A stretch of 64,000 nt of DNA from Streptomyces sp. DH5 (GTDB taxonomy: Bacteria; Actinomycetota; Actinomycetes; Streptomycetales; Streptomycetaceae), in the NCBI RefSeq assembly GCF_020873915.1, contig NZ_JAHWGP010000001.1, positions 372,001-436,000 on the forward strand, given 5' to 3'. Shown here one piece after another: positions 16,027-24,348 of the stretch (position 1 is its first letter; each line of letters opens with the position of its first letter). Under the pieces are notes generated by a model. That model ran no database searches and was not told the origin of the DNA. It was given only the letters and a program-made list of their open reading frames with translations. The translations under genes were made by a program, and so were the position numbers.

Positions 16027-18924
16027 ATGGGCGGGCGGACCCCCACAGCGGGACCGGACACGGTCACCGGGCCCGGCAGCGCCCGCGCGACGGACGACCC
16101 CGTCCGGCTCGCGGCCGTCTTCCTGCCCGCGCCGCTCCCGCGCGACGGACGCATCGCCTTCTACGACCCCGACGGACCGGATCTCCCGCCCCTCCCCGAA
16201 GACCCCGACGCCCGCGCGCACCACACCGGCCTCACCGTCGTCCGCGCGCACGGCGCCGGGGCGCGCCGCCGGCCCGTCACCGCCCTCGCCCTGCCCGTCG
16301 ACGAGGCACTGCCCCTGCTGGTCCGCGCCCGGCACGACCCCGCCGCCCACCCGGCCACCGCCTGCTGGGGCGCCGCCGCCCTGCACGCGCTGCGGCTCAC
16401 CGCCCGCGGCCGGCTGCTCCCCGGCCTGACCGCCGCCGGCCACGACGCCTGGCGGGCGGGCCCGCTCGACCCGGACGACGTGGCACACCTGCGCGCGGTG
16501 GCCGCCGCCCTGCCCCCCGAGGGGCACGCCGTCCCGCTGCCCGGAGCAGGACCGCTCCGGCTGCCCCAGCCGGAGGCACTGGTGCGCGCCTTCCTGGACG
16601 CGGTCGCCGACACCCTGCCCCGCACCCCGGCCGCGCCGTACGCGTCGGGCCTGCCGTTCGCCGCGCGAGCGGCGCAGCGGCTGCCCGGCGCCCACGACTG
16701 GGCCGCCGAGGTCGCCGCCGGGATGGACGCCGGGGTCCGGATCTCGCTGCGCCTCGACCTGTCCGCGTACGACCTCTTCGACGCCGGCGGGGGAGCGGGC
16801 GGACAGGAGGGCGGCGCGCGGAGCGCGGGCGCGGCGGTCGTCCAGGTGCACAGCCTCGCCGACCCGACCCTGGTGACCGACGCCGCCGACCTCTGGACGG
16901 GCGCGGCGGACAGCGCGTTCGGTCCCCGAGCCCGCGTGGACACCGCCCTCGCCGTGCGCCGCGCGGCCCGTGTCTGGCCGCCGCTGGACCGGCTCTCCGG
17001 CCAGGACGCGCCCGACGTCCTGGCCCTGTCCGAGGACGAGCTGAGCGACCTGCTCGGCGTGGCCGCCACCCGGCTCGCCGCGGCCGGGGTCGCCGTGCAC
17101 TGGCCCCGGGAGCTCGCCCAGGACCTCACCGCCACGGCCGTGGTCCGCCCGGCGCCCGGCTCGGCGACCGACGGAACCGGCTTCTTCGAGAGCGAGGACC
17201 TGCTGCGCTTCGGCTGGCAGATCGCCCTCGGCGGCGACCCGCTCACCGAGGCCGAGATGGACGCCCTGGCCGAGGCCCACCGCCCCGTCGTCCGCCTGCG
17301 CGACCAGTGGGTCCTGGTCGACCCCGCCCTCGTCCGCAAGGCCCGCAAACGGGAGCTGGGGCTCCTCGACCCCGTCGAGGCGCTCTCCGTCGCCCTCACC
17401 GGCCACGCCGAGATCGACGGCGAGACGGTCGAGGCGGTGCCCGCCGGAACCCTGGCCGCGTTGCGTGACCGTCTGACCGCCGGTGTACGGCCCGCCGAAC
17501 CACCGCCGGGACTGGACGCCACCCTGCGCGACTACCAGCTCCGGGGCCTGGCCTGGCTCGACCTCATGACCTCCCTCGGCCTCGGCGGCTGCCTCGCCGA
17601 CGACATGGGCCTCGGCAAGACGATCACCCTCATCGCGCTGCACCTGAAACGCGCCCGCAGCGAGCCGACCCTCGTAATCTGCCCCGCCTCGCTGCTCGGC
17701 AACTGGCAGCGGGAGATCACCCGGTTCGCGCCCGGCGTCCCCGTGCGCCGCTTCCACGGCCCCGACCGCACGCTGGACGGGGCGGACGGCGGCTTCGTCC
17801 TCACCACCTACGGCACCATGCGCTCCGCCGCACCCGCCCTCGCCGGGCACGCCTGGGGCATGGTCGTCGCCGACGAGGCCCAGCACGTCAAGAACCCGCA
17901 CTCCGCGACCGCGAAGGCACTGCGCACCATCCCGGCGCCCGCACGGGTGGCCCTCACCGGCACCCCCGTGGAGAACAACCTCTCCGAGCTGTGGGCCCTC
18001 CTCGACTGGACGACCCCGGGACTGCTCGGCCCGCTCAAGTCCTTCCGCGCCCGGCACGCCCGCGCCGTGGAGACCGGCGACGACGAGGAGGCGGCCGGGC
18101 GTCTCGCCCGACTGGTGCGCCCCTTCCTCCTGCGGCGCAAGAAGTCCGACCCCGGCATCGTGCCCGAACTGCCGCCCAAGACGGAGACCGACCACCCCGT
18201 ACCGCTCACCCGGGAACAGGCCGCGCTGTACGAGGCGGTGGTGCGCGAGTCGATGGCCGCCATCGAGACGGCGCGGGGCATGGGACGGCGGGGGCTGGTG
18301 CTGAAGCTGCTCACCGCGCTGAAGCAGATCTGCGACCACCCGGCGCTGTTCCTGAAGGAGGACGGGGCGCGTGCCGGGGGCGACCGGCTCGCTGCCCGCT
18401 CCGGCAAGCTCGCCCTGCTGGACGAACTGCTGGACACGGTGCTCGCCGAGGACGGCTCCGCCCTCGTGTTCACGCAGTACGTCGGGATGGCCCGCCTGAT
18501 CACCGCGCACCTCGCCGAGCGCGCGGTCCCCGTCGAGCTGCTCCACGGCGGCACGCCGGTGCCGGAGCGGGAGCGCATGGTGGACCGCTTCCAGAGCGGC
18601 GCGACCCCGGTCCTCGTGCTGTCCCTGAAGGCCGCGGGCACCGGCCTGAACCTCACGAGGGCGGGCCACGTCGTGCACTTCGACCGCTGGTGGAACCCGG
18701 CGGTCGAGGAGCAGGCCACGGACCGCGCCTACCGCATCGGACAGACCCAGCCCGTCCAGGTCCACCGGCTCGTCACCGAGGGCACGGTCGAGGACCGGAT
18801 CGCCGAGATGCTGGAGTCCAAGCGGGCCCTCGCCGACGCGATCCTCGGCTCGGGCGAGTCGGCCCTCACGGAGCTCTCCGACCGTGACCTGTCCGCTCTC
18901 GTCTCCCTGCGGAGGCCGGCATGA
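16027..18924 (+). CDS. SNF2-family DEAD/DEAH helicase
   Basis: 965 residues. Residues 1-480 form the poorly conserved N-terminal region typical of bacterial SNF2 proteins. The ATPase core follows: LRDYQLRGLAWL at about 500, Walker A DDMGLGKT at about 525, DEAQH near 612 and TGTPVENNLSELW near 645. The second RecA lobe has VFTQYVGMARLI near 813, then the arginine-finger region TDRAYRIGQTQPVQVHRLV. It should translocate on duplex DNA using ATP. A strong GGAGGTGA lies 8-9 bases before the ATG. Its stop overlaps the SWIM-finger gene by ATGA, so the two proteins are probably made together. Confidence 0.93.
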   Translation: MGGRTPTAGPDTVTGPGSARATDDPVRLAAVFLPAPLPRDGRIAFYDPDGPDLPPLPEDPDARAHHTGLTVVRAHGAGARRRPVTALALPVDEALPLLVRARHDPAAHPATACWGAAALHALRLTARGRLLPGLTAAGHDAWRAGPLDPDDVAHLRAVAAALPPEGHAVPLPGAGPLRLPQPEALVRAFLDAVADTLPRTPAAPYASGLPFAARAAQRLPGAHDWAAEVAAGMDAGVRISLRLDLSAYDLFDAGGGAGGQEGGARSAGAAVVQVHSLADPTLVTDAADLWTGAADSAFGPRARVDTALAVRRAARVWPPLDRLSGQDAPDVLALSEDELSDLLGVAATRLAAAGVAVHWPRELAQDLTATAVVRPAPGSATDGTGFFESEDLLRFGWQIALGGDPLTEAEMDALAEAHRPVVRLRDQWVLVDPALVRKARKRELGLLDPVEALSVALTGHAEIDGETVEAVPAGTLAALRDRLTAGVRPAEPPPGLDATLRDYQLRGLAWLDLMTSLGLGGCLADDMGLGKTITLIALHLKRARSEPTLVICPASLLGNWQREITRFAPGVPVRRFHGPDRTLDGADGGFVLTTYGTMRSAAPALAGHAWGMVVADEAQHVKNPHSATAKALRTIPAPARVALTGTPVENNLSELWALLDWTTPGLLGPLKSFRARHARAVETGDDEEAAGRLARLVRPFLLRRKKSDPGIVPELPPKTETDHPVPLTREQAALYEAVVRESMAAIETARGMGRRGLVLKLLTALKQICDHPALFLKEDGARAGGDRLAARSGKLALLDELLDTVLAEDGSALVFTQYVGMARLITAHLAERAVPVELLHGGTPVPERERMVDRFQSGATPVLVLSLKAAGTGLNLTRAGHVVHFDRWWNPAVEEQATDRAYRIGQTQPVQVHRLVTEGTVEDRIAEMLESKRALADAILGSGESALTELSDRDLSALVSLRRPA

Positions 18925-21572
18925 CGCCCCGCCCGTCCGACGAGGCCCGTGAGGCCCTGCGCGCGGCCCGCGAACGGGCGGCCCGCGAGCCGGCGGCCGG
19001 CACGGCGGGTCCGCCGACCGGTCGGCCGCACCGTCCGGGCGACGCGGCCCGCGAGGCACGTGAGGCCCTCCGCCGCGCCCGCCGCGAAGCCCGGCCGGCC
19101 GACGACACGCCAGCGGAGGCGCGGCCCGGGGAGGAGGCGGCGGCCGAGGTGAGCGGCGGGACGCGTCATTCCGCCCTCTCGCCGGTGGCTCGCGCGGTCG
19201 GCGCCGCCGACGAACCCGCCTACAGTGCCCCGTCCGGCGGGGTGGAGGCGTCCGCACGTACTCGTGCCGAGGCGGGGGCCGCCGGGGGAGCGTCCGGCGG
19301 CACGGGCGCTGCCGAGGCGGCGGATGACTCCGGGACGGACGGGGTGGGAGGGCGGAGCGCGCCCTCCACCCGTCGGGCGGCGTCTCGCGGCACACCCCCC
19401 GAGCCGTCCCCCGCCGACCCGCCCGCGGAGGCGACGGAACAGGCCGAGGCGACCGAAACCTCCCGGCCCCACGCCCCGGCGCCGCCCGGTCCCGGGAAGA
19501 ACACACCCTCGGCCGGGTCCGGCACCTGGGCGGACGCCGGCGAGAAGGAGGGTTCCCGCCAGGTCCGGGAGCCCGGTGGCGTGGCGGCGGACGAGGGGAC
19601 GTCCGGCTCGCGGGGCACAGCCTTCGCGGGTTGTGACCCTTTGACGGACGCCGGTGAGGAGGGGGCCGTTCGCCCGGTTCGGGGGCCCGACGGCACTACG
19701 ACCGTTGCGGCGACGCCGGTCCTTGCGGATGCGGACCTTGCGGGGTCCGACCGTCGGGCGGTCGGTCCCGTGGACGCACGTTCGGCGGGGTCCGGCCCTT
19801 CGGCGGGCGGCGGCGAGGAGGGGGGTTCCCGCCAGGCCCGGCGGCTCGGTGGCGTGGCGGCGGAGGAGGCGGGGTCCGGCTCCGGGTGCACGGCTTCCGC
19901 GGGTTCCGGTCCTCTGGCGGGTGCCGGCGGGGAGGGGGCCGGTAGCCCGGTTCGGCGGCCCGGGGACGTCGCGCGGGAGGCGCTGCGCTCGGCCCGCGCG
20001 GAGGCGGAGCGCGCCCGTGCGCAGGGGGAGGACCGGGGCGGGCCCGAGCGGCGGCGTGCCGTGTCGCCGGCATCCCGGGTTTCCCGCACCACGCGCGGCG
20101 ACCGTGTCGCCGACGCGCGGGCACGTGAGGTACGCGCCGTCCTCGCGGACGCCTTCCGCATGCCCACCGACGAGGACGCCCCCCGGCCGGAGCCGGTGTC
20201 CGAAGCGCGCACGCACCGGGAGGAACCGGCCGCCGCTCCGGCTCCGCCGACCGCGATGGGCCCCGTCCCGCCGGAGACGCCCCCCGCCCCGCACGCCGTG
20301 CCCCGCTCCATGGCGGCCCCTGCCCGCGACAGCGACCTGCGCCGCACCTTCCCCGCGTTCCCGCCGGGGACCGCCGACGGGGAGGGCTTCGCCGGGACGT
20401 GGTGGGGCAGGGCGTGGGTCACCGCGCTGGAGGACGGCGCGCTGGACGCGGCGCGGCTCGCCCGCGGACGCGGGTACGCCGAGCAGGGGCACGTCGACGC
20501 CATCACCGTCACACCGGGGCTGGTCCTCGCGTACGTACGGGGCAGCCGCCCCCGGCCCTACCGCGTGCAGGTGCGGCTGCGGACGTTCGGGGACGCCGAC
20601 TGGGAGCGGTTCCTGGACGCCGCCGCCGAACGGCCCGGACACATCGCTGCGCTGCTCGACAACGAGATGCCCCAGTCCCTCGCCGACTGCGGGGTCTCCC
20701 TGCTGCCCGGCCCCGGCGATCTCGCCCCGCACTGCAGCTGCCCCGACTCCGGCCATCCCTGCAAGCACGCGGCGGCCCTCTGCTACCAGACCGCCCGGCT
20801 CCTCGACGCCGATCCGTTCGTGCTGCTCCTGCTGCGCGGACGCGGTGAACGCGAGGTGATCGACGCGCTGTCGAGGCGGAGCGCCGCAAGCGCGGCCCGC
20901 GCCGCCCTGGAGAGGGAACCGGAGCCCCTGCCCGGCGTCCGCGCCACCGAGGCGCTCGCCCGCCGCGAACTCCCAGCCCTCCCCGCACCCTTGCCTCTGC
21001 CGCCGCACCCCGAGCAGCCGCCCGTCTACCCCGCCTCCCCCGGAGGCCCCGACCCCCTCGCACTGGACCAGCTCGCCACCGACGCGGCCGCCCGCGCCCA
21101 CGCCCTGCTCACCACCGGCCGGGACCCCGTCGGCGGGATCACCCTGTGGCACGACACGGTGCGCCTCGCCGCCGCCCGCCCCGGTTCCGGACTGACCGCG
21201 GCGACCCGCACGCTGTACTCCTCCCTGGCCCGGGCCGCGGGCCGCACCCCCGCCGAACTGGCTCGCGCGGTGGCCGCCTGGCGCCAGGGCGGAGCCATGG
21301 GCCTAGCCGTCCTCGAGGACCCGTGGGACCCGCCGGCCGGCCGCTTCGACCGCGCCCGCCCCCTCCTCCTCGCCGCCGACCTGCCCGCCTTCCGTCCCTG
21401 GCGCAACCGCCTCACCCACCCCCGCGGCCACGTCCAGCTCCGCCTCGGCCGCGACCACCTCTGGTACGCCTACGAGTCCGAAGCGGGCCACGACGACTGG
21501 TGGCCCCGCGGCACGCCCGACGTGGACCCGGTGGGGGCCCTGACCGCCCTGGACACACCCGGCGAGCCGTGA
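18921..21572 (+). CDS. SWIM zinc-finger protein with a long low-complexity N-terminus
   Basis: 883 residues. The first ~470 are disordered and rich in Ala, Gly, Glu and Arg. They include repeated ARREAREALRRAR-like basic helices and diverged repeats with the pattern SRQxRxxGGVAxxE...AGEEG. The ordered part has GTWWGRAWVTALEDGALD at about 490 and the SWIM zinc motif CSCPDSGHPCKHAAAL near residue 604 (C-x-C-x6-C-x-H). SWIM domains bind zinc and often DNA or protein. It is coupled to the SNF2 helicase by a 4-base overlap, a pairing common in actinobacteria, which suggests a DNA-remodelling or repair complex. The process served is unknown. Confidence 0.85.
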   Translation: MTPRPSDEAREALRAARERAAREPAAGTAGPPTGRPHRPGDAAREAREALRRARREARPADDTPAEARPGEEAAAEVSGGTRHSALSPVARAVGAADEPAYSAPSGGVEASARTRAEAGAAGGASGGTGAAEAADDSGTDGVGGRSAPSTRRAASRGTPPEPSPADPPAEATEQAEATETSRPHAPAPPGPGKNTPSAGSGTWADAGEKEGSRQVREPGGVAADEGTSGSRGTAFAGCDPLTDAGEEGAVRPVRGPDGTTTVAATPVLADADLAGSDRRAVGPVDARSAGSGPSAGGGEEGGSRQARRLGGVAAEEAGSGSGCTASAGSGPLAGAGGEGAGSPVRRPGDVAREALRSARAEAERARAQGEDRGGPERRRAVSPASRVSRTTRGDRVADARAREVRAVLADAFRMPTDEDAPRPEPVSEARTHREEPAAAPAPPTAMGPVPPETPPAPHAVPRSMAAPARDSDLRRTFPAFPPGTADGEGFAGTWWGRAWVTALEDGALDAARLARGRGYAEQGHVDAITVTPGLVLAYVRGSRPRPYRVQVRLRTFGDADWERFLDAAAERPGHIAALLDNEMPQSLADCGVSLLPGPGDLAPHCSCPDSGHPCKHAAALCYQTARLLDADPFVLLLLRGRGEREVIDALSRRSAASAARAALEREPEPLPGVRATEALARRELPALPAPLPLPPHPEQPPVYPASPGGPDPLALDQLATDAAARAHALLTTGRDPVGGITLWHDTVRLAAARPGSGLTAATRTLYSSLARAAGRTPAELARAVAAWRQGGAMGLAVLEDPWDPPAGRFDRARPLLLAADLPAFRPWRNRLTHPRGHVQLRLGRDHLWYAYESEAGHDDWWPRGTPDVDPVGALTALDTPGEP

Positions 21573-21596
21573 CGGGCCCCGGCGAAGCCGTTCCGT

Positions 21597-22043
21597 TCAG
21601 CCCTGCCTGCTTCTGGGCACTGAAGGAACCGGCGGCCCCGGAGGTGCCGAGGAAACCGGAGGTGCCGAGGAAACCGGCGGCACCGAAGGCACCGAGGCGA
21701 CCTGCGGCGCCGGCGTGTCGGTCTGCCGCAGCTCGGCCAGCAGTTCGCTCTGCCCGGCCAGCAGCTCGGTGAGGATCCGGCGTGCCGCGCGGAGCAGTTC
21801 GGCGACGTCACCGCCGGCGAGGGCGTACCGGACGGTGGAGCCCTCGCGGACCGAGACGACGATGCCGGACCTCCTCAGCACGGCCAACTGCTGCGACAGG
21901 CTCGACGGTTCGATGTCGATGTCGGCGAGCAGGTCCCGCACCGGCACGGGCCCGTGCTGCAGCAGCTCCAGGACCCTGATGCGGACGGGGTGTCCCAGCA
22001 TCCGGAAGAACTCCGCCTTGGCCTGGTAGAGGGGGACTTGCAT
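21597..22043 (-). CDS. ArsR-family winged-helix regulator
   Basis: 148 residues. An ArsR-type winged helix covers residues 5-95 (FFRMLGHPVRIRVLELLQHG, then SLSQQLAVLRRSGIVVSVREGSTVRY). The metal-binding CVC motif of ArsR is absent, so it probably does not sense arsenic. The C-terminal 35 residues are a Pro/Ser/Val-rich tail with short repeats (VPSVPPVSSAPPVSSAPP). AGGGAGCG precedes the ATG at 22043; a longer frame from 22250 lacks homology. An imperfect inverted repeat 141 bases upstream may be its operator. No sulfate or metal transporter is adjacent. Confidence 0.85.
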   Translation of the reverse strand: MQVPLYQAKAEFFRMLGHPVRIRVLELLQHGPVPVRDLLADIDIEPSSLSQQLAVLRRSGIVVSVREGSTVRYALAGGDVAELLRAARRILTELLAGQSELLAELRQTDTPAPQVASVPSVPPVSSAPPVSSAPPGPPVPSVPRSRQG

Positions 22044-22183
22044 GGGTGCGCGCTCCCTGCCGCATCGGGGATGTTCTGCAAGACGCGGCGGCGCCCCGAA
22101 GGCGCGCCGCCGCACGATGTGCCGTCCTTCGTCACCGATCCTTCTCGTTTCCCTGGGCGCACACCCATGGCTTGGGACCATGT

Positions 22184-22215
22184 TGATGTGGTGACTTGAA
22201 GAAGTCTTCACATCA
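22184..22215. promoter_or_regulatory. AT-rich inverted repeat upstream of the ArsR gene
   Basis: Two 14-base arms (22184-22197 and 22202-22215) with two mismatches and a 4-base centre carry outer ATGTG and CACAT. The AT content stands out from its surroundings. It lies between the roadblock gene stop and the ArsR start. Its symmetry fits an ArsR-family operator better than a terminator. Confidence 0.5.
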
Positions 22216-22246
22216 TGGGTATGCGTCGGCCGGGAACGCGGATCGG

Positions 22247-22621
22247 TCACACCTCCAGCTGTTCTTCGATCCGCTTGAGCTGGTGGCGGGCCATCGCCAG
22301 GTTCGACCGGGACTTGTCGAGGACGAGGTACAGGAACAGGCCGTTGCCGCTGCGGCCGGTGACCAGCCGGATCAGGTGGTACTGGGTTTCGAGCGTGATG
22401 AGGATGTCCTCGATCTGACCGGTCAGACCGAGCAGTTCCATCGTGCGCACCTTGGCGCGGATCACGTCCGTGTTGCCGGCCGCCGCGACGGTGAGGTCCA
22501 GGTCCTTCCCTCCGCCCAGCGTCCCCAGCGCCATGCCGCTGGAGTAGTCGACGAGGGCCGCTCCGACGGCCCCTTCGATGGCGGTCATGATGTCCTTCAG
22601 CGACACTTCCACGGTTGCCAT
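22247..22621 (-). CDS. roadblock/LC7-like single-domain protein
   Basis: 124 residues forming one roadblock/LC7-like alpha/beta domain: [20 protein letters not shown] at the start, [14 protein letters not shown], then [21 protein letters not shown] and [20 protein letters not shown]. Streptomyces roadblock proteins usually lie in conservons with a sensor kinase, a DUF742 protein and a small GTPase. None of these is adjacent here, so the gene is isolated. It probably acts as a dimeric scaffold or regulator of a GTPase encoded elsewhere. GGGAGACGTCC precedes the ATG. The 283 bases upstream (22622-22904) show no gene. Confidence 0.75.
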   Translation of the reverse strand: MATVEVSLKDIMTAIEGAVGAALVDYSSGMALGTLGGGKDLDLTVAAAGNTDVIRAKVRTMELLGLTGQIEDILITLETQYHLIRLVTGRSGNGLFLYLVLDKSRSNLAMARHQLKRIEEQLEV

Positions 22622-22904
22622 GGACGTCTCCCTCTTCAGTCGGATCGTGGGTTGCGTCGGCCGGACGCGGCAGCGCCCCTCGCCCTTGGCCGCGGTGGCA
22701 CCGTAGGCAGGCGGCCCGCCCCCGGGGGCACGGGTTTTCGGGGATGGCCGCCGGTGATCGAACGTCGGCGCGAGGAGGCGCTGTGTGATCGGTTCCGGAT
22801 CGGAAAAGGTGCCGGAGTGTTCCGCCGGGGCACGTGGTGGGGACGCTGACGCTGCCCGCGTCCGAGCCGCTCCGTCACCGCACAGGTGATCGACCGGCGG
22901 TGGC

Positions 22905-23117
22905 ATGTTGTTGATCAAGCGGATAGCGGGGCGAAGCCGGGACCGCGGATTACGTGGTCAGATGTACGCCATGCCGCGGGAGTCGGCGGATGCCGGGGGC
23001 CTCACCGTGGACGAACCCGACGCGAGCCCGGGCGAGTACGAGGACGGCCTCCAGCCGACGGCGGAGCAGTGGTACGAGAACGGGACCGAGGACGCCGACA
23101 CGAAGATGGGGCAGTGA
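22905..23117 (+). CDS. small acidic hypothetical protein
   Basis: 70 residues, or about 51 if it starts at the internal ATG at 22962. The C-terminal half is strongly acidic ([15 protein letters not shown], then [13 protein letters not shown]). No membrane segment is present. There is no clear ribosome-binding site. The stop lies 3 bases before the next start, which supports translation as a pair with the downstream gene. I do not recognise a family. Confidence 0.4.
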   Translation: MLLIKRIAGRSRDRGLRGQMYAMPRESADAGGLTVDEPDASPGEYEDGLQPTAEQWYENGTEDADTKMGQ

Positions 23118-23120
23118 CCG

Positions 23121-23702
23121 ATGGACCGCGAACGCCTCGTTCTGCCGGCCGTGCTCGCGGCCGCGGCCGCCGTAGTGGCCACGGTCACCCTGTGGCCCGA
23201 CCCGCAGGACGACATGCGGGAGCAGAACCTCTGCTGGGGTTCCCTCACCGAGAGGACCGCGGGACTGCTCGGCGACGGCGGGGCGGGCCCGACGGCCGCC
23301 GACGTCAGGGACGTGGGCAGCGGTGAGGTGGCGAAGGACGACCGGGTCTTCGGCACGGTCTGCGTCGTCACCCGTGAGGAACCCGGAGGAACGACCGGCC
23401 AGGACCAGTACGCCCTGACGGCTGCCGCCGGCGACGCGACCACCGACCCCCCGAAGGACGCCACGCCGATCGGTGACGGCCACGAGGGCTGGCTCACCCT
23501 CCGGCAGGCGGTGCTGCGGCTCTCCGGCGACTGCGTGAGCGCGATCGGATCGGACAGCCGGTACGGCGAACTGAGGCTGTCGGTCTACCCCCGGGTGACG
23601 GTCCACGAGGACTGGGACGCGGAGTCGGTGACCGCCGTGAGCCGCACCATCCTCCTGGAGAGCGCCGCCAACCTGGCCGAGCGGTACGACTGCGCCCCCT
23701 GA
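23121..23702 (+). CDS. secreted or membrane-anchored hypothetical protein
   Basis: 193 residues. The N-terminus has one hydrophobic segment (residues 6-24, LVLPAVLAAAAAVVATVTL) with no lipobox Cys, so it is a signal or anchor. The outer part contains four Cys (LCWGSL, TVCVVT, GDCVSA and the C-terminal DCAP) that could form two disulfides. GGGGCAGTGACC precedes the ATG. It converges with another single-helix hypothetical protein of similar style, with 9 bases between stops. Function unknown. Confidence 0.65.
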   Translation: MDRERLVLPAVLAAAAAVVATVTLWPDPQDDMREQNLCWGSLTERTAGLLGDGGAGPTAADVRDVGSGEVAKDDRVFGTVCVVTREEPGGTTGQDQYALTAAAGDATTDPPKDATPIGDGHEGWLTLRQAVLRLSGDCVSAIGSDSRYGELRLSVYPRVTVHEDWDAESVTAVSRTILLESAANLAERYDCAP

Positions 23703-23711
23703 CCCCGCGGA

Positions 23712-24203
23712 TCAGCACCGGCCGGCGGCCACCGTCACCGTGAGGTCGACGGAGACGACGGTGAAGGTCTCGGGCCAGGGCGGGGAGACGCTCAGGCAGT
23801 AGACGTCCTCGACGTCGTCGCTGCCCACCTCGAACCGGTCGGCGGTCGGCGCGCCCCCGCCGTCGCCCCGGTCACGGTGGTCCGAGACGCGCAGCGAGCC
23901 GTGCTCGGGCCCCTCACCGCTGTTCCTGACGGCCTCGGTGATGACCTGCGCGTAGTCGCCCCGCCACCCGCCCACCTCCACGGACTCCCCGTCGAGCTCG
24001 GCCACGGCGGCGTGGACCGCGTCGCGCAACTCCCCCTCGCTCCACGAGGCGTCGTCGTGCAGCACCCACATGGCGATGCCGCCGAAGAGCAGGGACCCCA
24101 CGATCAGGGCCCTGCCGACCGGGCTGTCCGGGTTGTAGACGTAGCGGTTCGTCCCCCACCGGGAGCGGACGAAGACCGGCTCCGTCCCGTCCTGCTGATC
24201 CAT
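23712..24203 (-). CDS. single-pass membrane hypothetical protein
   Basis: 163 residues. A short cytoplasmic N-terminus (about 30 residues) precedes one membrane helix (VGRALIVGSLLFGGIAMWVL) and an extracytoplasmic domain with two Cys (DVYCLSV and the terminal AGRC). The ATG at 24203 was preferred because AGGCT lies upstream at usable spacing; a GTG six bases earlier is possible. It converges with the preceding secreted protein. No family recognised. Confidence 0.6.
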   Translation of the reverse strand: MDQQDGTEPVFVRSRWGTNRYVYNPDSPVGRALIVGSLLFGGIAMWVLHDDASWSEGELRDAVHAAVAELDGESVEVGGWRGDYAQVITEAVRNSGEGPEHGSLRVSDHRDRGDGGGAPTADRFEVGSDDVEDVYCLSVSPPWPETFTVVSVDLTVTVAAGRC

Positions 24204-24348
24204 GGCCACAGCCTACCGACGTCGCACGCCCGTTCCCGTTGCGTACGCGAACACGGAGGTGTCCGATTCTCGCCAGTCCGCGGTAAATGCCTGGACCGGA
24301 AAACCCCGCGGACGGGAGACTGCCGACCTCCGAACATCCGGGAGTGTG

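Noticed and set aside
15307-19506. A 1399-codon minus-strand frame across the SNF2 region
   Set aside because: It is antisense to the helicase, which has all SNF2 motifs. The antisense translation is low-complexity.
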